The translations under genes and the position numbers were made by a program. The notes under the pieces are model-generated. The model worked only from the letters and a program-made list of their open reading frames with translations, searched no databases and was not told the DNA's origin. Positions 43,901 through 56,158 of a stretch of DNA of 64,000 nt are shown here, in pieces. Numbering within the stretch: position 1 is the first letter of the stretch; the number at the start of each line of letters is the position of its first letter. The DNA is from Amoebophrya sp. A120 (Eukaryota; Sar; Dinophyceae; Syndiniales; Amoebophryaceae): the NCBI GenBank assembly GCA_905178155.1, contig CAJINV010000005.1, forward strand, positions 3,585,968 through 3,649,967, written 5' to 3'.

Positions 43901-45512
43901 TGACAGGATGATGCTCTTGATCAAACGTCTCTGCCGCTGCACTAATGCCCTCGTTCGCGACGTAGTTCTCTTCCGCTTTCGAGAACATCCCGCGCATGCT
44001 GGAAAACTCCGTGCCTTCCGGATACTCATTACGAAGGTAGTTCGTCGTTGCGAGCGGGCGGAGGTCTGTTTCGGGTCCTGTTTGCAGGTCGTGTTCTTGT
44101 GCATCATGTGTAGGTATTGCAGAAATGTGGGCCGCAGCCGGACTACTTGCCTCATCAACAGAGCCTGTTGCTCCACCGTCGAGAATAGAAGACGTTGACG
44201 CAGCAGCGCCGTCAACTGTCATGATCGCAGCTGCGAGTCGTGCGCTTGTTCCACCATTCGGGGGGATTTGTTCCTCGTTCGCTTCAACTTCATGCTGTTC
44301 CGTCTTCCGAGTTATTTGTTCAGACAACTGATAATTGTTTTCTTCCTCGTTCTTCTGATCTATCTCTGCGTTAGCGTTCATGTTTTTCTTGAAAGTGTCC
44401 TCCACTTCCACCTCGCGCGCAGACAAAGCACCACTTGTTTGTGGTTCTACTTTTTGAAAGTTATTCTTATCCTGGACATCATCGCCATCCGGATCTTGAA
44501 CGCGATCGTCTTCCTCGTCGTCGGGGTCCATCACGCTTGTGAACGCGTCGCCGCGTTCGAACAGGTCAACAAAATCACGGTCTTTCTCTACTTTAACAGC
44601 ACCACTGTCATTCGCAGCTGGCGCTGGCGGTGGAGATCTCGTGGTTGCCGGCTCGTCACCAGCTTGTACCTTATTCTCAGCACCACCGGCGTTAACGTTA
44701 TCCGCGGCCAACGAATTATCAGTAATATGCTCCTCGTCTTCGGTCTTCGGCGACAGTACTTGCGGCGTTTCTCCCTTTTCCGGAATAGTCGGAAGCTGCT
44801 GCTGATGTGCTGGTGCGATCATGGCGATTTTGATGTCACCAGATAAGGTGACAGCATCTGCTGCATAATTCGTGCTGTTCATGATCACTCCTCCTTGTTC
44901 ATCATGCTGCGAGACCACGATTTCATGATCCTCGTCGTGATCGTCGTCGTGTCTAATCTCGTGCATAAAAGAATCCTCTTCTGCTCTCCTGATGTCGTGC
45001 GTCGAATCAACAATGTCAGTGGCACTACTTGCTGCTCCTGCCGTGGTCTTCAGGCCCGTTCCAACATCTGGCTTTGTGCCTTTTCCATTTGCAGACTGCA
45101 CCTCGTCTTCACTTCCTCCTGCTCCTGCGGGAGACAAGCCGCTCTTATCCTTACCCCCATCTAAGATTGCGCTCGAGCTCTTCGCCAATTTTGCCTTGCT
45201 CGCCATCCGTTTCGCTTGCTTGTGGAACAAGGTAAGGCCGTACGCCGCTGCCAGCACGTCCATATCCTCGCCCGCGACCGCATCGCCGAAGAGCGTCGTG
45301 TTACTGCGCCGCTTTTCCTTCTTGGAGCTGCTGGGGGAGCGATGCTTGGTGCCCAGTTCCGGACGGTCGATTGCGGTACTGGTGGGGCTGAGCTTGCTTT
45401 TATTGGCAGCGCTCGTGGAGGTGGAAGCAGATGAGGACGAAGCATTCGCATTTTGTAAATCTACAACTTCCACAACAGGATCAGTTGCGCTAGCAGCCGC
45501 CGAGGACGCCAT
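37929..45512 (-). CDS. Very large low-complexity protein (about 2,000 residues)
   Basis: The family is unknown. Exon 1 (45512 to about 41400) encodes about 1,370 residues rich in Ala, Ser, Thr, Gly, Tyr and Asp/Glu. Three short basic helices recur: LFHKQAKRMASKAKLAKS, RSARAKLKAAMTFMKM and SRQRAAKIKAAANFLHLR. Later exons add RMSPEEIQARLEAVERDL, a coiled coil, and an ordered C-terminus (LYMDGTPVRLLGLSLYEDEQ). Introns 39018-39250 (GTAAGG donor) and 38169-38337 have GT-AG borders. 41137-41399 is a long-TIR introner and 39801-40442 a composite of nested elements. The Tyr/Gly/Ser/Thr composition suggests a disordered, perhaps condensate-forming or structural protein; that is speculation. Confidence 0.65.
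39801..40442 (-). mobile_element. Composite introner (nested insertions)
   Basis: 642 bp between two parts of a coiled coil (...TESKQIE and RLENYLNTLKGEL). Ends carry AAAAATGCCCCCACCCC and GGTGTGGGGACGTTTTT. The interior repeats the same C-rich box plus several 'gcattacaaat' units in both orientations, as expected if introners inserted into an introner. The direct repeat is short and uncertain. Confidence 0.6.
41137..41399 (-). mobile_element. Introner, long-TIR family
   Basis: 263 bp flanked by TCGG (minus strand), with TTATGGATTGCAAAAAT plus GTCTGGGTCTGG and the inverse. Precise removal joins TTGDIR to WLAHEADPDFDD. TIR-internal GT-AG would also be open, adding 13 codons. Confidence 0.82.
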
Positions 45513-46503
45513 TGCTCTTCAATTTTTCCGTCGGTGAAGTTGTTCAAGTTCTTCGGGGCGAGTAGAGCAGCTCATACCACGACAAAACTAGCACTGACTG
45601 CAGCTACTTACGGACCTGCAACATGATCGTAGAGTTCTGAGATCATTATAGCGCTAGCATGGCTTGGAAGTTCAAGTTGAAACACGCCCGCCACGATGGA
45701 GCGGCATAGCCTAGTGATCAAGATCATGTGTTAGAAGAATATGACACGAATGAAATAAGACATCAGACAGCTACCGCCCACACAAATAACGCGTCACGAT
45801 TTTTTCATTTTTCCTGATACTCACGACCATGATTCCACCCACCAGAATCGGTTGAAATCGCAAAAGCTACGACCTGAATATACAACAAGACGATAAGGAC
45901 AACGATTCTACTACTTAGAGCTGCAGCAGGTCCCACGATGGCGATTCATTTCTTCACGATTATAATTTAGAAGAGCACGAAAGACGAGTTTCAGGCGCGT
46001 CTAATGAATATCTAGAAAACTGTCAAGGTCATCAAGGAACTGATCGTCGCCTAGCACCGCGACTTGCTGTCACTGAGAGCGTACCGCACGTAAGTGGTGA
46101 ACGAGATGACGACGGACATAGTAAACCAGTCGACGAACAACAAGTACAGCTGCGGTGCCACTATGTTCAATTTCGACCAGCAGCTGAATGCTCTTGCTGC
46201 TTCTCATCGTATTCATCAGGAGCAGTACAGGTTCAGCAACACTTCTACAACTGAGTTGTGAGTCAGTTTTCATTTCAGCAGCACAGTCAAGCAATGAGGT
46301 AGAACTGCGAAGCTGCAGCAGCTGCAGATGTTGTGACAGTGCGACGAGTCGTGTCAGTCATGTCTCAGAGGAAGAAGAGGCTTGCGCTCTATGTATAGTA
46401 TCCGTATCACCAACGGATAATGAACGGAGGAAATAATCATAGCTACGCATAGCGGGGCCGGGGCGGCCTTGTCCCCGCGGCGAAACACGACGAGAATTGA
46501 AAC
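45513..46503. other. Intergenic
   Basis: No supported feature is seen. Short frames on both strands show no motif. Confidence 0.5.
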
Positions 46504-49228
46504 TCATCCGGTGTTCCGACACGGCGGACACTGTTTTGTTTTCCCACTCAAGCTCCAATACACCCGTCCGCAAGTGACGCACTTCATCTCCACGTGCTGG
46601 GCCTGGGTCTGCTCGATGGCCTGCTTCTCCGCGGGCTCCGGCTTTATTCGCGCCCGAATCCGCTCCGGATCCGCGCCCGGTTTGTTGGCTAAGTTTATGG
46701 TTGCACCGTCCTCGCTGTAGCTCTGCACGGATGTTGCGATCCACGTGCGCATGCTGGAGGAATGGTAGTACACCCACGTGCCCAGCGGCCACTTGCTCAG
46801 AATTCCTGTTGGTGTTGCAGTAGCTCCACCTGTGCCCGTGGTTCCCACGGGCGACACCTGCATAGCGGGCGCTTTGATTGTGTTGCTTGACGTAGACCCA
46901 CTCGCACCACTACTACTGTCGACCACGACTCTGAGCAAAAACTGCTCGTCCGGTGCGAGCGCTTCCACCACCGCGGACCGCCACGGCTCGTAGTCCGTTT
47001 CACGGTAAGAACAGGCCATCCCGGGCTTCAGAATCGCAGACAGGGCGTAGAATTTCTGGGCCTCAACGTCCTGCTGTGGAGCCGTCTGCATTACCGTAGT
47101 TGCAGGAGCGTTGTTCCCTGTATGCACTGCAAAAGTGGCTTGCTAGCTCTAGCAGCAATCGCATCACAAATTTTCTGAAACGGAAAGACGGAAATTGTGA
47201 TTACCATGCAAATTCAGATAACGAAGAAGAGTAGAAGAGTTGTAATATCGCAAGATTGGTGCTGTTGCCACCTCCATTTTTATGATTTATTGCACGAGTA
47301 CTACAAGCACGAAGATACTTTTGCACCGGATATCCTGGAAGCTGCTGCAAAACGTCGGTGACAGGGGCGGCGGAGTGACGGTTCATCTGTACCACTGCTC
47401 CTCTTGACGGCGGTGGACTGTCCTCCGGATGCAGAGGTGAACCGCCAGCAGCGAATCCAGCTGTCGTCGAAGGCCTTTGCGAGGCGTTGGTGGAGCTAGA
47501 GGAAAAGTTCTGGTTGTTATGCTGCCCACCTCCGTATCAAAAGGAAAAATCCCCCCTCCCCATATCAAAGCGGAATTCTGTGATGCGGGCGTTGTGTACA
47601 CAAATCAGATCTCTCTTGTAGTAGAGGACTGCACGCAGATCGCAAGCCTGGGCGGGGGCCTTCTGGTGTAGGCGTCTAGCTTGGCAGACGTCTGCCCTGT
47701 AGGCCTTACAGGATGACAAATCGCCTGCATGGCGCGGCGCTCTCTCTCAATTTGCCATCCTGCAAGACAGACAGGATTTGCATTTGTGGTCACAAATTTG
47801 CATCACAAATTTTCAGAGCGATACGTTCTTAATATGGGGATGGGGGATTTTTCCTTGCAATATGCCTAGTAAGTTCTGATTCTGGTTCTGCAACTGTTGG
47901 TCCATGCCAAAGGGGTTGACCAATCGGCCAACCACCTCGCCGCCCTGCTGCCCGACCACGTCCTGGAGATGACCACCCGAAGGACGAGCCCCGGACGTCG
48001 TCGTCGAGGTGTCCCGACGATTTGAAGATGCTGTTGCTGTTCCGACACTTAGGACACTGCCTTGCTGTTGGGGTGCTGGTCCAACACCGCCGAGTTGCTG
48101 AAAGAGTGATTGATCCTGGCCTGCTGGGGGAAGTGGTGCGCCGGGAATGCCACCTGCTACCGCTGCTCCTGGTTGGAACATCGTGGTGGTGGTTCTCTCT
48201 TCTTCCAGATCACTCAGCTTCACGTTGCGTATTCTAATTTTGTCCACTGTGGCGCGCTGCCGGACATCCAGATCGTAGGTACCGTCGTCTTCGTTGTATC
48301 TGTCGATGACCGCATCCAGGTAAGCCTGGCTCGAGTCCGACCAGTAGTGCACCAGCAAGTTCTTGCCCCACGCGATACTCGCGTTCGGTTCGAACGGCGG
48401 GCTGATCCGGTCCCAGTCGGCCCGTTGCTTCAAATCCAGGTCGTACGTGCCGTCGTCCGGGTTGTGTCTCTTTACCGTGCCCATAAACCACGCCCCGTGG
48501 CTGGCGCTGTTGTAACACACCTGCTGCCCTGGTCGCAGGATCTGGATGTGATTTTCGTTCCTGAGTTTGCTGATATGTTCACCACCAAGTTGTTGCACCA
48601 CTCCCCGCTGCGGACTCGGATTTGGCTGCAGCAAGCTCGGTGGCTGCTGGAATATTCGGTTGAAAAAATTCCCGAGGCCGAATTGCTCCGAAGCGCCGGA
48701 GGAATTGTTGCCACCGTTAGAATTTGGTGGATCTACTACGGGAGGCACAGCACCATGTGCAGCAACTTGTCCTCCACCTCCTCCCGCGTGCACATTGTAG
48801 TCCGTTGCGGTGATCCCCGGCCCGGTTCCCGTGGCTACTACCTGTGCTTCCAGCTGGCGGATCTTTTCCGCCATCCGCGCCTTCTCATCCGCATCCTTCT
48901 GCGCCGCTTCATCGATCTTTGCCTGCAACTCCCGGTTGTGGTCTTTCAGTTTCCGCACCTCGGAGTTCGACAACACGGGTGAGGAGCTCGAGGACAAGCT
49001 GGGCCCGAGTTGCTGGTGCGCTCCGTGCCCGTGTCCCCCCTGGAGACTCGAGGTGTTCGCGTTTTTGCTGTACGGCTCAAGCGTGAACAGCGGTTTGTCA
49101 GCAGCGGTGGGAATCACCGTCGGACGACTGGTGCCCGATGAAGCGGCCCCGGAACCGTCCGCACTTGTTGCGGGAGTATGCATAGGAAATTTAAAATCAG
49201 GACCAGGATCAAGCCAAGCAGGAGCCAC
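46504..49228 (-). CDS. Tudor-like repeat protein with C-terminal zinc ribbon
   Basis: From 49228: a Gly/Ser-rich N-terminus, a coiled coil (HNRELQAKIDEAAQKDADEK), then two similar Tudor/SH3-like segments (GQQVCYNSASHGAWFMGTV...DDGTYDLD and LLVHYWSDSSQAYLDAVI...DDGTYDLD). After two introners (47532-47864 and 47121-47333) come two weaker ones (MACSYRETDYEPWRSAVV and WVYYHSSSMRTWIATSV). The protein ends in CVTCGRVYWSLSGKTKQCPPC, a CxxC...CxxC zinc ribbon. Such domains usually bind methylated peptides or nucleic acid, so a chromatin or RNA role is likely but unproven. Confidence 0.7.
47121..47333 (-). mobile_element. Introner, short-TIR family
   Basis: 213 bp flanked by CAGG (minus strand). Ends are ATATCCGGTGCAAAAGTA and CACTTTTGCAGTGCATA. 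Precise removal joins VLQQLPG to NNAPATTVMQ in frame. Confidence 0.8.
47532..47864 (-). mobile_element. Introner, C-rich TIR family
   Basis: 333 bp whose ends share GGAAAAATCCCCC and related sequence in inverted order. The shared flanking base pair is only GG. Removal joins NQNQNLLG to GGQHNNQNFSSSS in frame. Inner repeated motifs suggest it is itself composite. Confidence 0.7.
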
Positions 49229-49417
49229 AGGAGAAACTTTTGGCCTTCCTGAGCTCTATACCACGTGGGTCAGACCGCGGCGAAATGGGAACTAACACCT
49301 CGTCAATTGAATGCTTTGATGCTACGATGCAGGATTGAAGTGTAAGAGACACCAGCACTACTTACACATCTACAACTTGCTTCAATTTTGCTACTTGACC
49401 TGACACAGAATCCACCG

Positions 49418-50509
49418 TTAAGTACCGCCATACAGCCCACCTTTGGACGCACTTCTCCCTGCTTCGATCTTGTCTCGGATCTGTTTCGCGTGCGTCCCAA
49501 ACCACTGGTCCTGCAGAGCCTGTTTCACCGTCAACCGGCTGCCGTGCTCTCGCGCCGTGAGGTTGTCGCAGAGCCGCTGGGCCGCGTCGCTCCACTTGGA
49601 CCCGGCCCAGAAGGAGCTGTTCCCCCGAAACTGGGGCTGGCCGCGGAGCAGGCCCGGCAAGTCGAGCGAGGAGCCGATCATGAAGGGGTGGTCCCCGCCG
49701 TGCAGGATGCACCAGAGACAGGTCCCCGCCGCGAAGAGGTCGGTCGGGAAGGAGTAGCCGCCGGACCGGGGTAGTTCGTGCTGCTCCGGCGACATGAAGG
49801 CCGGCGTGCCGCACTTGTCCTTGAGCACCGCGTACGGACTGGGGAGCTGGATCGCCAACCCGAAGTCGCTCAGCTTCAACACCGCGTGCACAAAGTGGTT
49901 CGAGAGCATGAAGTTGTCCGGCTTCAAATCCCGGTGCAGGATGGATTTGTCGTGTAAAAACTCCAACGCGAGTAAGATTTGCTTCATCCAGTACGCCGCT
50001 TCGTACTCCTCCAGCACGTCCCGCCTCTCCCGCAACTTGTCGCCGAAATCACCGCCCTCGCAGTACTCCAACGCGAGGTAGTGCGCATTGCTGTCCTATC
50101 CACACAAAAAATAAACCAATCCCCATGATCCACTTTCTGCACGACAAATTTTGCAAGGCATGCGCATGCGGATGCTTCATGTTTTGCATGACAAATTGGA
50201 TCGGGATCGGTTTTCTTCAGGGGATATGTCCTCGAAAGAGTCCCGCAGCTCCGTGATGTAGGGGCACCCCACTGCGGCGTAGAGCATTTTGATTTCCCGC
50301 GCCATGTCTTCGGGCTGCACGCCGCGCTTCTTCATTTTGTCTTTCTCCACCACTTTCAGTGCGATCACTAGTGATGTCGTGCGGTCCATCGCGCGCCACA
50401 CCGTGCCGAAACTCCCCTCCCCCAACTTCACCTTCTGGATGTGGTACTTCTCGTGCAACTTCGAGGACTCCCAGGACTGGGAAACAGAGGAGAGGAGAAA
50501 CTTGAACAT
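49418..50509 (-). CDS. Serine/threonine protein kinase, CaMK-like
   Basis: Exon 1 (50509-50216) holds the ATP loop GEGSFGTVWRA and the VIALKVV lysine. Exon 2 (50095-49418) holds HRDLKPDN (catalytic), DFGLA (Mg binding) and CGTPAFMSPEQ (activation segment). The catalytic core is complete and the protein stops soon after it, without the EF-hands of alveolate CDPKs. The order of motifs and the APE-like SPE suit the CAMK group. The intron 50096-50215 carries AAACCGATCCCGATCC and inverse-like ends, and its best frame-keeping borders are GA...AG. It lies 190 bp downstream of the Tudor-like gene's neighbour region, on the same strand. Confidence 0.9.
50096..50215 (-). mobile_element. Introner-like intron in kinase gene
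   Basis: 120 bp with partial TIRs (AAACCGATCCCGATCC against GGATCATGGGGATTGGTTT). It joins EDISPE to DSNAHYLALEY using GA...AG borders. No GT is available at a frame-keeping position. Confidence 0.6.
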
Positions 50510-51085
50510 TTTTTCTTCTGCTTTTGGCGCCGGCGCGGGGGCAGGAAGTAACGATGATGAAGTCAGTTAGGATTGAAATTGATGTCCTTGAAGACTAACC
50601 AGCAACACCCTGCTCTTGAGTTTTTATGTATGTTGCCTAGCTGTTGTCCATAAAATTGAAAACGACATCAAGAAGACTGGTTCAAGACGTAAATCAACCG
50701 GCACCATTCCGTTGTATTCTTAAAGTGAAATTGAAATAGGAGTGCTACACGAGCACGACTTTTTTAAGTACAACCCGTGCATTTTTTTTCTTGACCAACT
50801 CCAACCCTTCGCTTTCGGTTTTATTGTTCTGCGTGTACTACAATGCAGCTACTTTTTCTCACTCGGAGTCGCACTGATGTCGTCTGTAGACGACGTTGCC
50901 TCACCTGCACTTGAAAGAGACGCACGACTAGCACACACGTTGTTCCTGGGGCGAACACCAACTTCGTAGTTCATGATCGCCGGAGTAGATCGCATCGCAA
51001 TCCATCGCAAACATCATGGTTTTATTTGCGTGTAGTAGTTTTCGCTTCTTGATTTTGCATACATGTTGACTTCACAAGTTTATGA
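50510..51085. other. Intergenic
   Basis: No supported feature is seen in this 576 bp. Confidence 0.5.
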
Positions 51086-54000
51086 TCAGACTTGAGCAAC
51101 ATGATCAGTTCTTTGCTCCGCATCTTCGTCCACCTGTGGTGCAGCACAACTATTCAAGTCCTTATCATACCGTCCGCTGGTGCTCAGATAGGTCAGCATG
51201 TGTTTGTTTTTCTCAAACACACTTTGCAATTTCGAGTACTTTCCCGAAAGCTGCTGCAGACACTGCAGCAATAACGCTTGAATCTCCCCAACCTGCACCT
51301 TCGCGTTCAGTAATATCGGGTCCTGGTGCTGCTTCTGCTGAATTTCGTTCCCCCGGTGGCCGCCGGTCCACTGCAAAAACGTGGAGATGTGCGTCGTGAG
51401 GAGCGTTTCCAGCCAGACCACGTGCTTTTCTATGCTGGTGCTGCCCCAGCTCGGGTGGAGCATGCACGTCAAGAAGTGGATCAGCGTGGGCAGCAAACTG
51501 GCGCCGATGGACTGGCACATCAGGGAAATCTCCTCGATCGGGATGCGCTCGTACACTTCTAGGAGAATCCGGGCGTCGTTCAACGCCAGGGAGAGAATGA
51601 AGGCCTTGGTGAGATGGGACGAGCCGGAACGGCGTACTTCTAGCGGCCCTCCTCGGGTGGATGAGCTACTAGAGCTCCTACTGGTGCTGGAGGATGATTG
51701 CAACGCTGGCGTCGTTCCGACAACTTCATCTCGCGGCTCTTCTTCTTCATCTCCGCTCTCCTCCCTCGCCCAACATCCTCTGACTTCCTTCTCGTGTTCT
51801 TGCAGGGCTTTCAAAATGTTCGGAATGGAAACGTTCTCCGTCAAGACGGCGGGCTGGAAGGACTCCAGTGCTGTCCCGTAGGACTGGAAGCCGTCTGTTG
51901 CAGACACCCCAGAGTCGATCGCGTAGAGCATGAGGCCGTGCGACGTCGCGACCGCGAAATTCTTGCCGTCCAGGGAGAAATCGCAGCCCCAGCAGTGAAA
52001 CTGACTCTCCTCGTAGCTGTGGTTTGGGATAGTTTAGGATAAAACATTTCTTCATAACTATTTTTTGCAGACACGTCAAGAGCAGCACCCGAACAACGTT
52101 CCGTGCAATGATCATGTGAAGAAGATTGTAACGATCAAGCATATAGAAAGTAAATACGCTTTCGCCGAGTCTCCGACCTTCACCCCTGGTAGCGCGGCGT
52201 TGTCTCTGACTCGTCTCCGTTTTCTCTCATAGTCGTCTTGTTCGCTGTCGGAGAGGTCGTATTCCGCCAGGGTCTCGCCGTCCACCACCGTTTTGCCGGC
52301 GTTGAGCAAGACTTTCAGTCCGGATAAGCTCTGGTTGTTCGTCAACGTATACCTGTGGACCAGCTCAAAGGCCGTGGTGGAGTATAGGCACACGTGCGGA
52401 CTGTTCCGGGAACTAGCGAGTAGGAGAGAGCCACTCGCGGTGTAGGCGATGGACCCGAAATGTTGATTCAGGTTCACGTGCTCCAGAGAGTACTTGTACT
52501 TGTCCTTTTTCGATTTCTTCCCTCGGTCGTTCGCGGCGGACAGACCGCCCTTGGCGTCGCGACCGGAACAGATGTCACGGATACCTGATGAAAGTTGTGG
52601 TCGTGGTGGGGGTTCGTACGATTGCAATAGAGAATTTGCCATGTAAAGTAATTTCAGACCGACGAGGTTGAAGTGGAAAACGAAAAGTCAGGAAACTGAA
52701 CACGATAAACAATGATGTGAGCTGCAATTTCATGATCATGACAGTAAACATCTATTCTCCTACCTTCCACAGTCCCCCTAATCTGGCCGAATTCCGTGTC
52801 CCAGAAGATGATCTGCCCCGCCAACTGTGAGCACGCGATCATGTTATTTCCCCGCGGGTCAAACGCGAGCGCGAGCACGGAGGCGCCGCACTGCAATTTC
52901 TCCGGACTCGATCCCCGCGCGCGCTTGAAAATGTCGCTGACGGTCAAGTGCCCGTCCCAGCACCCAGTCGCGAGCTCGCCCGGCTTTGCAGGATTGGGGG
53001 AGAACGAGAGACAGGAAACCGGGGCCTCGTTGCCGGAAATGGTGTCCAACAATTGGCCGGTCTGCAGGGACCAAACCAGCACGGAGTACACGTCGCCCTT
53101 CGCGGCCGCCGCAACGATCTCACCTCCCCCGTCCACGGCCACGGACTCGAACCCAAAAACTTTCTTCTCCTTGGGCGGAGACACGAAAGTGCGGAAATTG
53201 CGGTACCTGGCGGATTGTGTTGGGAAGAAACAGTAAATTTTTCAATCATGATGCATTTGCAAAAGGACTTATTTCATCGTTCCCTCACATTCGTGATCCC
53301 AATCTCGGTGATGCGCGGCGAATGTGTCAGCTACAAAGGATAGCATAGTCATTGTCATCTTCGCGCAGACTGTCATCAAAGAGCACTACTCGTAGCGTTA
53401 AAAGGGAAAGGCAACATCAAACGCAATCTGTGATATATAATCTAAACTTCCTACCTGAGCAAGTCAAACGCCCGGACCGTCCCGTCCACACTCGCGGAAA
53501 TGACCGCGTTCGCCTGGGGTGTGAAGACCAAATCGCGGACCTCCCCGGTGTGCTCCGCAAAGGTGACGAAGTTGAAGCCGGACACCGTGTTCCACAGCTT
53601 CACCTTCCCGTCGTGCCCGCCGGTGGCCAAAACCGCCTGGTGCAGGTTGCACAAATTGTTCCCCTGACCCTCCGCGGTCGCGCCGGACTGCTGTTTCCCG
53701 CCGGCGTTCCGCAAACCGCCAGACGGCGCGAACGCGCAGCAGTTCACGCCCCAGTGGTGGCCCTGCTGCTTCAGAATGTAGGTTTCCGACTGCCACTCCC
53801 AAACCAGCATCTGTCCCGCGGCGGAGGAGCCCACCGCCACCCACTCGCCCGTGTTGTTCAACCGGACGTGGTCAATCGGGGACTGCCCGATGGACAGCGT
53901 GTGGAGCACGGACACGGTCGGTAGCAGTTCGTACAGGGAAAAAACGCCGCCGGTCAGGCCGACGAGCGCCACGTTGGTCCTCACGTTGAAGTCGGAGTCG

Positions 54001-55100
54001 GTAATTTTTTGTCCGGCGGGAAGGTTCATGAAAACCTTCGACGCGCACGTCCACGTGCCGGGTTGGAGGAGCAGGTCTTTTTCTTGTGCCGGTTGTTTAG
54101 TCGTGGTTCCGTCCTCTTCGCCGTCGTTTTTCTCGTGCTTGTTCCAGTCAAAATCCTCAACTGCGTCTACTGCGCCTGATATTCTTGCGCGGCCGTGACC
54201 ACTCTCACTCTCTACTGCAGCCGCCTTTTCGTCTTTCTGAAATCTCCAGGTCGCGACAACGCCGTCCTTACAAATGCAGAAGACGTACTCCTTGTTCTGG
54301 GAAAAGTAGCTTCCGCGCACCGGTTGCCTCAATTCCGCGAACAACACGGGTTTGAACCCCCCGTAGCTGCGGGTGGACTTCTCCCCAGTGAGCTTCCCCA
54401 AGCGGCCAAGCCTCTTGGTCGTCGCGTCCGCATGATCATCTTCTCCAGCAGCGGTGGCTGACTTAATATCAGCTGCGGCGCCGCGTTTCTTCGACTTCGT
54501 ATTCCTCTTGCCGCTTGGGTCTACTGTTTGCTGTTCCACAGTTCCCTCTAACGCCGCGCGCCCGTTGCCAGCCTCTTCATGGTCCAAGACAGAATACAAT
54601 CTGACTTGCATGTCGTCCCCGCACGTCAGTAGATACAAGGAGTCCTGCGACCACGTGATCCGCCGGATGTCCTCCCGGTGCCCCCCTAGCGTGCGGTACT
54701 TCTCGAACTGCCAGCCGGTCTCCACCGCCGGCGCCCGCCACAGTTGCAACAGCCTCCCGTGCGTCACAGCGAGCCACTGGGAATCCGGCGACCAGACCGC
54801 GTCCCGCACCTTCGTCCGGAAGTTCAGACGGTGCAAAATGGTCGCTTTGGCGAAGTTCACGAGTAAAGAGTGGCCATCCACGTCCACGGAGAGAAGCAAG
54901 CGGTTATCGGGGGACAAAGCGAGCAGGCTGATGTCCTTCCGGTTCTCGGGGGCTAGGCACAGTGACCGGTTCTGCTTCAGGTCAAGAATTTGTGTCCGGT
55001 TTCCCACCGGATTCAGTAAGCAGTTTCCATCCGAGGTAAACTGCAGGGAACCACCCCTGTAGGTGGAACCCAGCGAATTCTGGTACCGGTAGGAGAACAT
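51086..55100 (-). CDS. PWP2: Periodic tryptophan protein 2 (UTP1), U3 snoRNP WD40 protein
   Basis: PWP2 belongs to the UTP-B part of the small-subunit processome, which processes 18S pre-rRNA in the nucleolus. Exons: 55100-53455, 53206-52764, 52584-52158 and 52017-51086. The first exon has the conserved start (MFSYRYQNSLGSTYRGGSLQ) and many WD-like repeats (HREDIRRITWSQDSLYLLTC, VDGTVRAFDLLR). The first splice restores DLLRYRNFRTF, a PWP2 signature. The C-terminal exon carries the helical UTP12-type domain (ARILLEVYERIPIEEISLMC). All three introns have ordinary GT-AG borders and no introner features. About 1,150 residues, somewhat longer than yeast or human PWP2 because of acidic inserts. Confidence 0.93.
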
Positions 55101-56158
55101 TCTTGTGGCGGTTCGGTTCTTCGTGAGGGGTCTTCGTCCTATGGATGGTGCGCCATCAAGCGTCCACGCTGATAAAGAAGTTTATTAGATCTGCATCAGC
55201 AGGCGCAGGAATGAACTTTCTAGCTGTATAAAATCGAAATCTTCTTCATCGCCATAGAGGACACGTTATCCGAAATAAGACCTGTGGGTTTTATTCTTGT
55301 AGTCGTAAACTTACAGCAATAGCATCAATTGCGTCAGACAATTTTTCTGGTCAGTCTAGCTACCAGGTGTAGTTGAGGAGGTGCACCACAACTACTTACA
55401 CTGGTGTCTACAAGAACTTGCGATTTTCCAACGATGCAGATTTCTTAAGGTCATCTTCTAGCGATCACAGCCAGCTTCTCTGTTGTCGTGATCCATTTGT
55501 GAACAAGAAGCTGATCTTTTTTCATTTCGTGCCCATTTGGTTTCCTTCAGAATCAGATCCTCATTCCAACTTTGAAGATTGGCGCAAGGGCAAGATCGAA
55601 TGTGTTTTTCTTTTTGATCTTCTTTTCCGGTGTTACGTGTTTCCATTGCACGGAAGATTTGTTTACTGCACGGAACGAACGAAATCGATCTTCGAAACAA
55701 ATATTGAGGATCTGACTCCTGACACTGCATGGCGCAGCGCCAGCGAGTCATCAAAGAACTACATGCTCAAGGAGCCTGCAATTTTTGCTTTTGCACCTCA
55801 AAATGAGTGATCTTTGTCGCAAGATGAACTACAGATCTTGCTGTACTCTCGTCCACTGGAAGCCACAAAACAGACACAACAAGCCACTCTGCGTTCCTCC
55901 TGATGTTGTCGGGGACGATAGCGCTACGACCGCGTTGCCAACGCCACAGTTTCCTTGGTTGTTTTGTTTGGAGAAATAAGGTGGAGCAGGTGAAGTTGAA
56001 GATCATCCCACTGTAGTACGTACGGGTAAGGAAGTTGGTCATGTAGAAACACCCCAACTAACGTCGAACCAGCAGAGCCTTCGCCGGGGCCAAAACTTCG
56101 ACTCCTCGTCGTGGTCCACCCAGCTCAGGAAAATTACCCGCCGGCGCCACTTTGTTCT
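55101..56158. other. Intergenic
   Basis: A 1.06-kb gap. A 145-codon plus-strand frame (55373-55810) would oppose all neighbours and shows no motif, so I do not call it. Confidence 0.5.

Noticed and set aside
55373-55810. 145-codon plus-strand open frame between PWP2 and the PPPDE gene
   Set aside because: No recognisable motif or signal, and it runs against the gene array.
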